NCBI GenBank assembly: GCA_045106235.1
Contig: JBGCEJ010000023.1
Coordinates: 513,485-577,484 of the forward strand
DNA length: 64,000 bases
From: UBA4427 sp045106235
Lineage (GTDB): Bacteria > Myxococcota_A > UBA9160 > UBA4427
Direction of reading: 5' to 3'
A program made the translations under genes and the position numbers. Positions 26,288-34,351 of the stretch are shown here, piece after piece (positions within the stretch are counted from its first letter, which is position 1; each line of letters starts with the position of its first letter). Under the pieces are notes generated by a model that was given only the letters and a program-made list of their open reading frames with translations, had not been told where the DNA came from and ran no database searches.

Positions 26288-26764
26288 CTAGGGCTTCCAG
26301 TCGTCGCCCTTGAGTTTCCACGGATTTGAGTTTGCGCTGGAAGGAACGGCCACTCGCGCTTCACAACCCACGCAGCTCTTGTCGCCCGCGGTCAGTTCAA
26401 TCGCAATATCGACCCAGGACATATCGTTCCCGGCATCTTCAACGCCCGTGACCTTCCCCGCAAACTGCATAGTATCGCCGGGATAGACGGAATCCTTCAT
26501 GCGGAATTTGATGCGTCCGAGTCGCCCCTTCGGTCCCGTCCAGTCCGTCACATAGCGCTCGAACCAAGCGGCGAGGTTCGGCGTATTCATGATGATATCG
26601 TCAAGGCCATTATTGCCCGTCGCAAACTTGAAATCGTGATGCTGCGGTCGCCAGTCGCGACTCGCCATCGCGCCAAGAACCACCGTCACAGGCTTCACAT
26701 CTTTTCTCAGCACGGGAAGATCCATGCCTTCTTTCACATCGCTCACCAGAAGATTGGCGCTCAT
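26288..26764 (-). CDS. MaoC-like hydratase subunit with catalytic dyad
   Basis: 158 residues from ATG 26764 (GGAAAGGAT upstream; a TTG six bases earlier is the alternative). Hot-dog fold with the Asp/His dyad as Asp37 and His42 in ASRDWRPQHHD, a variant of the usual D-x-N-P-x-H. NGLDDIIMNTPNLAAW forms the central helix. The neighbouring subunit at 26810 has lost the same dyad. One active and one inactive hot-dog chain side by side is the arrangement of ChsH1-ChsH2 and other split hydratases with roomy active sites for steroid-size CoA esters. I infer a heteromeric enoyl-CoA hydratase. Confidence 0.82.
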   Translation of the reverse strand: MSANLLVSDVKEGMDLPVLRKDVKPVTVVLGAMASRDWRPQHHDFKFATGNNGLDDIIMNTPNLAAWFERYVTDWTGPKGRLGRIKFRMKDSVYPGDTMQFAGKVTGVEDAGNDMSWVDIAIELTAGDKSCVGCEARVAVPSSANSNPWKLKGDDWKP

Positions 26765-26809
26765 GATCAAATCCTTTCCTTCCGGCTCTGCCCGAGCCGG
26801 TCGCGGTGA

Positions 26810-27328
26810 TTACCGGTTGTATCCAAAGCCCGTGTAGCGCTCTTCCGCACAGAGATCGCCCTTCTGGTTCTCGAAGCGAACTCCGAAATCCCAGAATCGC
26901 CCCGTGCCGAGCTTCGTCGTCTTCAGCCCCGATACCGAATAGAGCACCTGGGTCGTGGTGAGTTCATCACCCGGTCGGATCGGCTCGCCGAAGACCATGG
27001 TGTTGTCGCTCATCACCGCTTCCGGAAGACCGAGATGATCCTTCAGGTCGAAATGCAACTGAAGCGGAACCGCCGGTTCAGTCCGGCCCGGAGACCAGTC
27101 GTGCGGTCGGAACCAAACGGACGCCATCGTCGGCAGCGTAATCGGGCCATCGGTCAGCTCCTCGGCCACCTTCGGATCCCAGTAGAGCGGATTACCGTTC
27201 TGAGTCGCCGACAGCGTCGTCAGCACATATCCCATCTCGATGGGGAATTCCGTCTTCTCGCGGTATCGCTCCTGTCCGATCCAAGACTGCACTTCGGCCG
27301 GCAGATCGTCAGCAGATTGAGCACACAT
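26810..27328 (-). CDS. FAS1-like/MaoC N-terminal hydratase subunit, dyad lost
   Basis: 172 residues, ATG with GGAGGAGG upstream. It matches the N-terminal half (MaoC_dehydrat_N, FAS1-like dehydratase) of two-domain hydratases: EMGYVLTTLSATQNGNPLYWDP near 31-52. The dyad motif D-x-N-P-x-H reads N44-G-N-P-L-Y49, so both the Asp and His are gone. GPITLPTMASVW continues the fold. It probably forms a heterodimer with the next chain (26288-26764), shaping the substrate tunnel while the partner does catalysis. The 45-bp gap and good ribosome sites on both genes support co-expression. Confidence 0.82.
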   Translation of the reverse strand: MCAQSADDLPAEVQSWIGQERYREKTEFPIEMGYVLTTLSATQNGNPLYWDPKVAEELTDGPITLPTMASVWFRPHDWSPGRTEPAVPLQLHFDLKDHLGLPEAVMSDNTMVFGEPIRPGDELTTTQVLYSVSGLKTTKLGTGRFWDFGVRFENQKGDLCAEERYTGFGYNR

Positions 27329-27389
27329 TTATTTTCCTCCTCCATGAATAAACGGGATCCGAACGGATCCCCTCTGATACAAATCGATG

Positions 27390-28592
27390 TTATTCGACGG
27401 AACCTTCGTCGAGCAGCGCCTGAATCGCTGCCCCGTCAAGTCCCGCTTCTTCGAGTAGTTTGGCGGCGTCCGTGGCGTCGCCGCTCCGCACCGCATGTTT
27501 CCCTTGACCGCGAAGGCCTCCCGCCAGCATGGGCCCCATCTGCTCAAAGACGCCACGCTCTTCGAGTTCGGCTTCCATGAAGAGTCCCCGCTCCCGCCAA
27601 TGCGGCTCCTGGGTTACCTCGGGAATCGTCAATACAGGCGCCACACAGGTATCGTTCGCAGCGAGCTCTTCCGTCCACTCGTCTCGCGTGCGCGTCTTGA
27701 AGGCAGCCTTAAAGGCGGCTCGGATTTCGTCCTGTTTCGAATCGTTGTATTGATCACCCGAATATTCCGGCAATCCCAATCGCTCACAGAGATTTCGGTA
27801 GAAATGCGGTTCGATCGCGCCGACCGAAACCCATTTCCCATCGCTCGACTCGTACAGATCGTAGAAGGCATAGCGCCCGGTCAGCAGCACCTGTCGCGGC
27901 CCCGCCACTTCCTCTTCCGCCAGATATTGATCCACCGAAAGCGACATCAACGCGAGCACACCCTCCGCCGCGGAGACGTCCAGAAAGCTGCCCTCGCCCG
28001 TCGCGCCCTTGCGGACCAACGCCGCCATGATCGAAAGAACAGCATGCATGCCGCCCCCGGCACTATCCGCAATCGTCGCTCCCGGAATCGGCGGACCACC
28101 GTCGGACCGTGGCTCAGTGCAAGCAAGGAATCCTGACATCGCCAGATAGTTGATGTCATGCCCCGCCCAGGTCGAAGCCGGACCGTCCTGGCCATAGCCC
28201 GAGGTCGAGCAGTACACGAGGCCGGGATTCCGCGCCTTCATCGTCTCCCAACCGATCCCGAGGCGGTTCACCACCCCCGGCCGATAGGACTCGATCACGA
28301 CATCCGCGGACTCCGCCAACTTAAGAAGCGCTTCTTTTCCGGACTCGGCTTTCAAGTCGATGCGCATTTTCTCAAAGCCGCGGCCAGCACCGTAGGTGTG
28401 ATAGACCGGCTTCGTTTGCAGCGCGCCCTTTTTCAGAACGGGCGCGATCATCACCACCCGCGCGCCGTAGTCGGCGAGCATCCGCGCCGCTCTTGCGGCG
28501 GGGCCAACGGCACCGAGATTCAGGACGGTGACGCCGTCAAGAAGGCCACCGGCGGCGGCAGCCTGATTCGAATCGCTTGATGAGGGGGACAA
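27390..28592 (-). CDS. Alpha-methylacyl-CoA racemase (AMACR/MCR family)
   Basis: 400 residues from a TTG start with GGAG 10 bases upstream. CaiB/BaiF fold, but the active-site set is that of the racemase branch: His145 in AGHDINYLA, Asp176 in TIADSAGGG and Glu261 in VGAIEPHFY. These three are spaced as His126, Asp156 and Glu241 in the M. tuberculosis racemase. It interconverts (2R)- and (2S)-methylacyl-CoA so that a stereospecific dehydrogenase can act on methyl-branched side chains. It sits inside the minus-strand run with the split hydratase and paired dehydrogenases. The racemase call is well supported; the substrate (sterol side chain, isoprenoid or other) is not. Confidence 0.85.
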   Translation of the reverse strand: MSPSSSDSNQAAAAGGLLDGVTVLNLGAVGPAARAARMLADYGARVVMIAPVLKKGALQTKPVYHTYGAGRGFEKMRIDLKAESGKEALLKLAESADVVIESYRPGVVNRLGIGWETMKARNPGLVYCSTSGYGQDGPASTWAGHDINYLAMSGFLACTEPRSDGGPPIPGATIADSAGGGMHAVLSIMAALVRKGATGEGSFLDVSAAEGVLALMSLSVDQYLAEEEVAGPRQVLLTGRYAFYDLYESSDGKWVSVGAIEPHFYRNLCERLGLPEYSGDQYNDSKQDEIRAAFKAAFKTRTRDEWTEELAANDTCVAPVLTIPEVTQEPHWRERGLFMEAELEERGVFEQMGPMLAGGLRGQGKHAVRSGDATDAAKLLEEAGLDGAAIQALLDEGSVE

Positions 28593-28610
28593 GGCGCGTG
28601 AGCTCCGGTC

Positions 28611-29789
28611 TTAGAAATTTTTAGGAAGCCCGAGCGCACGCCGGGCGATGATGTTCTTCTGCACTTCGGACGTGCCGCCACCGATCGTATCGACCACGGT
28701 ATAGCGGTAGGAGCGCTCGTAGCGACCGCCGACGGGCGCCTCATCCTGCCCCGGCTTCAGCTGAGCATCGGGACCAATCAAGTCAATCGCGGCGTCGGCG
28801 ATGCGCTGTCCCAACTGGGATTGCCACATTTTATACATTGCCGCTTCCGTTGTCGGCACGCGGTCCTTGAGCGCCTCGCTGATGACCTTGCGTTGGAGCT
28901 TCCTCGCGACTTCGAGATCCGCGCAGAGCTTCGCAATCGTCTGCCTAACAACAGGATCCTTTGCGAGAGGCTCTCCATCGAAAGTGGCCTCACGGACATA
29001 TTCGATCAGCCCCTGCAGCTTCATTTCAACAGGACCCACCGGCAACATCGCAAAGCGTTCCAGATCGAGTGCCTCGCAGATATAGGTCCAGCCCTCACCC
29101 ACCTGGCCTACGACATGGGAGTCCGGGACGAAAACATCGTTGAAGAAGACTTCGTTCGTCCGCTCATCCCCGATCGTATAAGTGGGATGAATGTCGAAGC
29201 CTTCGTGGTCCATCGGCACAAGGAAGAGCGTGATGCCCTTATGCTTATGGTCGCTGGTCCGCGCCCCAACCCAGTACCAATCCGCAAAATGGGCCGAGGT
29301 CGTCCAAATCTTGTGGCCCGCGAGCACCCAGCCGCTGCGCTCTTCGTCGCGCGTCGCTTTCAACTGCAGAGACGCCGCATCCGATCCCGCCTGCGGCTCG
29401 GAATACCCAATCGCGAATTCGACTTCGCCCTGGATGATGCGCGGGAGAAAATAGGATTTAAGCTCGTCGTTGCCGTGGCGGATGATCGTCTTCCCGACGA
29501 TGCCGACGCCCTTCCCGGGCTGCGGAGCTCCGAAACGAGACAGCGCCTCCGTCAGCAAGAAATCGTAGATGCCTGAACGTTCCTGTCCGCCGTATTCCTT
29601 CGGCCAGGACATGCCGAGCCAGCCCTGCTCCGCGAGCTTGCCCATAAAGGCACGCTTGGCCGGCGTTTCGACCGTCTGCGAGAGATGCTCGGGATTGGCA
29701 TCCATCACATCAGAGGAGCGGTTCGCTTCTAGAAAGGCCACGACCTCTTTTTCAAAGGCCAACTCCGCTTCGGACAGGGAAAAATCCAT
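28611..29789 (-). CDS. Acyl-CoA dehydrogenase, base-bearing FadE26/ChsE4-like subunit
   Basis: 392 residues, ATG with GAGGAGTC upstream. WPKEYGG near 62, IGYSEPQAGSDAAS at 127-140, and Glu244 in LDLERFAM at the isovaleryl-CoA-dehydrogenase base position. The C-terminal YEGT site reads GGGT, so Glu244 is the expected base. Paired with the base-less subunit at 25122-26246 in the same run it would make a complete alpha2beta2 enzyme. Eighteen bases separate it from the racemase start. A GATACGCGGC motif lies in its promoter region. Confidence 0.88.
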   Translation of the reverse strand: MDFSLSEAELAFEKEVVAFLEANRSSDVMDANPEHLSQTVETPAKRAFMGKLAEQGWLGMSWPKEYGGQERSGIYDFLLTEALSRFGAPQPGKGVGIVGKTIIRHGNDELKSYFLPRIIQGEVEFAIGYSEPQAGSDAASLQLKATRDEERSGWVLAGHKIWTTSAHFADWYWVGARTSDHKHKGITLFLVPMDHEGFDIHPTYTIGDERTNEVFFNDVFVPDSHVVGQVGEGWTYICEALDLERFAMLPVGPVEMKLQGLIEYVREATFDGEPLAKDPVVRQTIAKLCADLEVARKLQRKVISEALKDRVPTTEAAMYKMWQSQLGQRIADAAIDLIGPDAQLKPGQDEAPVGGRYERSYRYTVVDTIGGGTSEVQKNIIARRALGLPKNF

Positions 29790-29870
29790 CGTCAGACTCC
29801 TCGCACCCGTGAGATCTAGCTGCAGGCCCCCGTACTGGGGTCCCGCACCACGCTCCGGCTAAGGAGAAAC

Positions 29871-29890
29871 GATACGCGGCGTCTTGAAAT
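29871..29890. promoter_or_regulatory. GATAC-type half-site upstream of a dehydrogenase
   Basis: GATACGCGGC at 29871-29880, about 80 bp upstream of the dehydrogenase start. It matches the left half of the sites at 9708 and 48568 (GATACGCTGC) in 9 of 10 positions; the right half is poorly conserved. Preceded by GAAAC, as is the GATAC at 57481. A weak member of the proposed motif set. Confidence 0.3.
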
Positions 29891-29958
29891 AAGTCCAGCC
29901 CTCCAGGCCCGGCTGAACGGCTTATCGCCCCCGACCAGAACGGGGCCCGAACCCGGCG

Positions 29959-30777
29959 CTAGACCTTGATCGCGTCGTCCCCGTACTGATCAGCGAGGCG
30001 ACGCATGCCGCCGAGCCAGCGATCAATATCCTGCCCCTTCCGGGCGTAGTAGGTCCGCACAGATTCATGAGGGAGGATCAAAAAGGCTTCCTCCCGCAGA
30101 CCCTGAACCGTGACCTCAGCCAGAGCATCGGGCTCGATCATCCCGTCCACCCCAGCGACACCCCCATCCTTCATTCCCGCTGTCATATTTGTCCGCACGG
30201 CTTGGGGACAAAGCGCCGAGACCTTGATCCCGCGATTGCCGTAGGTGATCGAGATCCACTCCGCGAAAGCCACCGCCGCGTGCTTCGTCACGGCGTAGGG
30301 CGCCGAACCGATTTGCGAAAGCAAGCCGGCCGCCGAGCAGGTATTCAGCAGATAGCCCTCCCCGCGCTCGAGCATCGATGGCAGAACCGCATGCGCCGCG
30401 TGGACATGCCCCATCACGTTGATGTCCCAAATTTTGTTCCAGGCATCAACCTCGACTTCCGGCCCTCCCTCAATCGCGATGCCCGCATTCGAAACAAAAA
30501 GGTCGATCGGTCCTACAGCCGCTTCCACATCGCTCACCAGCGCCTCGATCTGGGACCGGTCCGACACGTCCAGGCCTCTCGCCATGCCGCCGATGGACTG
30601 AGCGACTGCGGAAGCATTCTTCTCGTCGAGATCCACGACCGCGATGTGCGCGGCCCCTTCCTTCGCGAAACGCTCGCAAAGCGCCCGTCCGATTCCGTTT
30701 CCCCCACCCGTCACCACGATGTTCTTGCCGGCGATTTCCACGCTGCTCATCCTTCTCGAAGAGGCTTCGCTGCCCAT
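29959..30777 (-). CDS. Short-chain dehydrogenase/reductase
   Basis: Up to 272 residues. The start is uncertain: the ATG at 30777 has a poor ribosome site, while a GTG at 30741 follows AGAAGGATG at good spacing and would begin the protein at the first strand. Rossmann motif VVTGGGNGIGRALCERF, then VVDLDE (acidic residue, NAD preference), NAGIA and the catalytic Tyr-x-x-x-Lys in APYAVTKHAAV. The C-terminal SVRTYYARKGQDIDRWLGG region is typical of a group of SDRs of unknown substrate in fatty-acid or steroid clusters. It is divergent from the carboxyltransferase. Confidence 0.82.
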   Translation of the reverse strand: MGSEASSRRMSSVEIAGKNIVVTGGGNGIGRALCERFAKEGAAHIAVVDLDEKNASAVAQSIGGMARGLDVSDRSQIEALVSDVEAAVGPIDLFVSNAGIAIEGGPEVEVDAWNKIWDINVMGHVHAAHAVLPSMLERGEGYLLNTCSAAGLLSQIGSAPYAVTKHAAVAFAEWISITYGNRGIKVSALCPQAVRTNMTAGMKDGGVAGVDGMIEPDALAEVTVQGLREEAFLILPHESVRTYYARKGQDIDRWLGGMRRLADQYGDDAIKV

Positions 30778-30824
30778 TTCCCAGGGAGGGTACCACCACC
30801 CTCCGCTGTGATAGGGTTCGAAAC

Positions 30825-32381
30825 ATGACCTGGAAGCCTGAAATCGACGAAATCGAACGCCGCCGCCAAGTCGCCCTCAAGATGGGGGGAGACGAAGCCG
30901 TCGCCAAACACCGCGAGCGCGGACGCATGAACGTGCGAGAGCGCATCGAACGCCTCGTCGATCGCGATAGCTTCAGCGAACGCGGTCAGCTCGCCGGCGC
31001 GAGCGAGCAAGAAGACGGCTCCGACTACGCGCCCACCGGCATCGTCATGGGCACGGCCCGCATCGAAAACCGCCCCGTCGTCGTGTGCGGAGACGATTTT
31101 ACGATTCGCGGCGGCGCCTACTCCCAGGCAGGCCTCAAGAAGGGCCTCTACTCGGAAGAGCTCGCGGTCAAGCGTAAGATCCCCCTCGTGCGCCTGCTCG
31201 AAGCGGGCGGCGCGTCTATCGCAGGAACCGGCGGAGGCGCGCGGGGACGATCCGGCTACGACTGGACGGCGCCGCCCATGCTGAATGTGCTTTCGATGCA
31301 GAGCATGCAGGCCGTTCCGGTCGTGTGCCTGGCGCTGGGCCCCGTCGCGGGCTTTCCGGCAGGACGCCTGGTCGCGTCTCATCTCTCGATCATGACCAAG
31401 AATGATTCACAGGTCTTAACGGGTGGGCCCGCCGTAGTCGCCCACGCCATGAAGGAGAAGCTCACGAAAGAAGAGCTCGGCTCCGCCAAAATCCACGGTC
31501 GAAATGGCATGGTGGATAACGTCGCGGAGGACGAGGTCGATGCCCTGCGCATGGCTCAGCAATTCCTCTCCTTCCTCCCGAGCCACGCCGGCGAAGCCCC
31601 GCCCTATTTCGACGTCGGCGACCTTGCTTCACGGCGCGACGAAAAGCTTCTCAAGCTCATTCCCCGCGAACGCCGCCGCGCTTTCAAGATGCGAAAGCTG
31701 ATTGATCTCGTCGTCGACGAACGCAGCTTCTTCGAAATGGGCAAGCTCTGGGGCCGCAGCCAAATCACAGGCCTCGCTCGCATGGACGGCTTTTCCGTCG
31801 GCGTCATCGCGAACGATTGCCATCACGATGGTGGATCCATGACCGCCGACGGCGCGGCCAAGCTGCGCCGCTTCATCGAGATGTGCGATCTCTTTCATAT
31901 TCCGATCGTGTCCTTCGTCGACGAGCCGGGCTTTGCAATTGGAAGTGAGGCAGAGAAGGCCGGCACGATCCGCGCAGGCATGAACGTGATGTTCTCGGCG
32001 CTTCAGAGCGGCGTGCCCTGGTTTGCCTGCGTTGTGCGGCGATCCTACGGGGTGGCCCAGGGCATCCATCTTGGCCCCGGGGCGACCGTCGTCGCATGGC
32101 CCTCCGCGATGAGTGGCGCCCTGCCCGTCGAGAGTGGTGTCGACCTCGCTTTTCGCAAAGAGATCGAAGCCGCGGCCGACCCCGCCGCACGCCGCGCCGA
32201 ACTCGAGGATGAAATGGCCAAGGGCCAATCCGTCATGCCCCGCGCCGAAGAGCTCGGCGTCCATGACCTGATCGATCCCCGGGACACCCGCCCCACAATC
32301 TGCGAATGGATTCACGAGGTCCAGAGCCAGGTGAAGGCGCATGCCGCCGCGGGCGTACCCAAATACGCGATCCGTCCTTAG
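30825..32381 (+). CDS. Acyl-CoA carboxyltransferase (PccB/AccD-type) subunit
   Basis: 518 residues, full length for a PCC-beta-type subunit. Both crotonase-like halves are present: the N-half with RGGAYSQAGLKKGLYSEE, LLEAGGASIAGTGGGARG and TGGPAVVAHAM, and the C-half with GVIANDCHHDGGSMTADGAAK, FVDEPGFAIGSEAE and RRSYGVAQGIH. This enzyme moves carboxylate between biotin and an acyl-CoA. No biotin carboxylase or biotin carrier gene is nearby, so the other subunits must be encoded elsewhere, or it may act as a decarboxylase-type transferase. Propionyl-CoA released from branched chains is a natural substrate candidate (inference). Its stop begins a TAG-rich tandem repeat. Confidence 0.85.
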   Translation: MTWKPEIDEIERRRQVALKMGGDEAVAKHRERGRMNVRERIERLVDRDSFSERGQLAGASEQEDGSDYAPTGIVMGTARIENRPVVVCGDDFTIRGGAYSQAGLKKGLYSEELAVKRKIPLVRLLEAGGASIAGTGGGARGRSGYDWTAPPMLNVLSMQSMQAVPVVCLALGPVAGFPAGRLVASHLSIMTKNDSQVLTGGPAVVAHAMKEKLTKEELGSAKIHGRNGMVDNVAEDEVDALRMAQQFLSFLPSHAGEAPPYFDVGDLASRRDEKLLKLIPRERRRAFKMRKLIDLVVDERSFFEMGKLWGRSQITGLARMDGFSVGVIANDCHHDGGSMTADGAAKLRRFIEMCDLFHIPIVSFVDEPGFAIGSEAEKAGTIRAGMNVMFSALQSGVPWFACVVRRSYGVAQGIHLGPGATVVAWPSAMSGALPVESGVDLAFRKEIEAAADPAARRAELEDEMAKGQSVMPRAEELGVHDLIDPRDTRPTICEWIHEVQSQVKAHAAAGVPKYAIRP

Positions 32382-32413
32382 ATCGGCCCTTAGATCGGCC
32401 TAGACCGGATTAG
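32379..32413. repeat. TAG-initiated tandem repeat after the carboxyltransferase
   Basis: Starting at the stop codon: TAGATCGGCCCT, TAGATCGGCC, TAGACCGGAT, TAG. Ten- to twelve-base units each begin with TAG. The arrangement resembles the 11-bp array at 5591, though the unit sequence differs. Confidence 0.7.
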
Positions 32414-32442
32414 CTCGACTTCGGCCCACTGAAGCTAAGGCC

Positions 32443-33288
32443 CTACCGCCCCTTGAAAGCCGGAGTTCGCTTTTCCGCGAAAGCGGCGACGGCTTCGGTG
32501 TAGTCGTCTGTGAGCGCACCGCGCACCATCCGGTCCGCCTCGTAGCGGAGACACGTATCGAGATCTGCCTCGAGTGCGCGATTTAGATTCGCCTTCATCC
32601 AGCGCATCGCAATCGGCGGCCCCGCCGCGATCTTCGCCGCCAAGGCAAAAGCTTCTTCTTGAAGATCACCTTCGGGCACCACGCGATTAAAGATCCCGAG
32701 ATCGAGGCACGTCGCCGCGTCCACGCGGTCCGCTGTGAAATAGATCTCCCGCGCCTTCGCAGGCCCCACCAACTGGGTCAGAAACCAGGTCCCACCGTAG
32801 TCTCCGGAAAGGCCGAGCTTCGCGAAGGACGTGATGATAAAAGCGCGTTCTGAGGCCACGCGGAGATCGCAGGAAAGTGCGATCGAGCAAGCCGCGCCCG
32901 CCGCCGCGCCGGGCAAAGCCGCCACCGAGGGCTTCGACGACTGATGAAGCATCCGCGGAAGTTCATGCTCCCAGCGCAGCTGACGCTGACGATCCTCCAT
33001 CACAGGGGGCTTCCCCTCACGCTGCATCCGCTTCGTATCGCCGCCCGCAGAGAAAGCCGTCCCTGCCCCGGTAATCAGAAAGCAGCCAACGGAGGGATCC
33101 TCTTCTAGATCCCGAACCAGAATATAGAGCGCTTCCTTCATGTCCATCGTCAACGCGTTCTTGGCTTCCGGGCGATTGAAGGTCAGGGTCGCAACGCGAT
33201 CGCGAACTTCGCACAAAATCTCCGGCGTTCCGGTCTCCCGCGGCCCCTCACTCGTCACCGCCCCAGATTCTCCCTTCGCTTTCGCCAT
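32443..33288 (-). CDS. Enoyl-CoA hydratase/isomerase family (PaaG-like)
   Basis: 281 residues from ATG 33288 (GGAGGAGACAGG upstream). Crotonase fold after a 30-residue polar N-terminal tail: FNRPEAKNALTMDM near 48-61, the oxyanion loops FSAGGDTKRM and AAAGAACSIALSCDLRVA. The two hydratase glutamates are absent (Ser in ACSIA; SFAKLGLSGDYGGT in the second loop), and the latter loop with Asp resembles PaaG-type isomerases. So isomerisation or another crotonase reaction is more likely than simple hydration. Tandem with a second crotonase at 33348. Confidence 0.82.
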   Translation of the reverse strand: MAKAKGESGAVTSEGPRETGTPEILCEVRDRVATLTFNRPEAKNALTMDMKEALYILVRDLEEDPSVGCFLITGAGTAFSAGGDTKRMQREGKPPVMEDRQRQLRWEHELPRMLHQSSKPSVAALPGAAAGAACSIALSCDLRVASERAFIITSFAKLGLSGDYGGTWFLTQLVGPAKAREIYFTADRVDAATCLDLGIFNRVVPEGDLQEEAFALAAKIAAGPPIAMRWMKANLNRALEADLDTCLRYEADRMVRGALTDDYTEAVAAFAEKRTPAFKGR

Positions 33289-33347
33289 TTCCTGTCTCCT
33301 CCCCCTCGAATGCATCGCCCTAACAAGCCCTAGATGACCGTTCGTCC

Positions 33348-34130
33348 CTAACGTCCGCGGTAGCGCGGCGGACGCTCCTCGGTCCTCGCAGCCTTCATCT
33401 CGGCATAATCGTTCGTTTCATAAATCGCGGTCATGCCCATCGACTCTTCCTGCATAGTGCGCTGCGCCAGCGGATGCGAAATGCGCCCGAGCGTCCGACG
33501 AAACATCTTCACGGCAAAGGGCGGACTCGTCGCGATTTCCTGGCAGATCGACATCGCCGTCGCCTCTAGCTCCGCATCCGGAACCACCCGCGACACAACG
33601 CCGTGGCGGAGCGCCTCTGCGGCATCCATCGCACGGCCGGTCAGCGCGAGATCCGCGATCAGGCCGTGACCCGCCATCTGAAAAAGACGCGCCGTGCCGC
33701 CTGAGTCGGGGATCACGCCATGTCGAATTTCGGGCAGCATCATCTTCGCGCTCTCGCCGGCAATCCGCATATCCCCCAGCAGTGCACGCTCGAAGGAGCC
33801 ACCGATGACCCAACCATGCATCGCCACAACCATGGGCACGGGCAGCGTAAAAAAGAGCTGGGTGCGTCGATGGCCGCGCTCGATGAATTCAAAATTCGTG
33901 ATGTCTTCGCTGCGCACGCCGATCTCGGAGGTATCTCGTCCCGAAGAGAAAGACTTCCCTTCCCCGCGCCAGAGAACCACACGCAGATCCGGCTCGGAAT
34001 GCAGCCGCTCGAGCGCGTCGAAGAGCTGGCGATCCATCTCATCATTGGCCGCATTGTGCTTCTCCGGCCGGGCGTTCGTGAGGACAGCGATGCCATCCTC
34101 GATTTTCAGCGTGATGAATTCGTCCGCCAT
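33348..34130 (-). CDS. Enoyl-CoA hydratase/isomerase family protein
   Basis: 260 residues from ATG 34130, which is preceded by AGAGAGG at good spacing; the upstream in-frame extension is not coding in character. Crotonase core: NARPEKHNAANDEMDRQLF near 21-39, FSSGRDTSEIG (oxyanion loop 1), and GWVIGGSFERALLGDMRIA with a glutamate at the first hydratase position. LPEIRHGVIPDSGG carries a second glutamate in the PEI position. Both acidic residues suggest hydratase activity. The Ser-Gly-Arg in loop 1 instead of Ala-Gly-Gly is unusual. It follows the pattern of actinobacterial EchA proteins of unassigned substrate. Confidence 0.82.
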   Translation of the reverse strand: MADEFITLKIEDGIAVLTNARPEKHNAANDEMDRQLFDALERLHSEPDLRVVLWRGEGKSFSSGRDTSEIGVRSEDITNFEFIERGHRRTQLFFTLPVPMVVAMHGWVIGGSFERALLGDMRIAGESAKMMLPEIRHGVIPDSGGTARLFQMAGHGLIADLALTGRAMDAAEALRHGVVSRVVPDAELEATAMSICQEIATSPPFAVKMFRRTLGRISHPLAQRTMQEESMGMTAIYETNDYAEMKAARTEERPPRYRGR

Positions 34131-34351
34131 GCTTTGCATCCTCTCTTCTTGACTCTCGTGTTGCTCATGACTCTCATGACCCGCGTGCGTGAACGCGATA
34201 TCGCGCCCCCACAGAAACCGACCGACGCGCAATCCGCCCCGCGCACGGATTCGAGTTGAATTCGGGCCCCGCGCCTGAATCCGGAGGCTATCATTTTGCG
34301 TCGAACGATGCGGCCCATGCAGGGCCCAAGAGATCAATCGAGGAGACTTCC

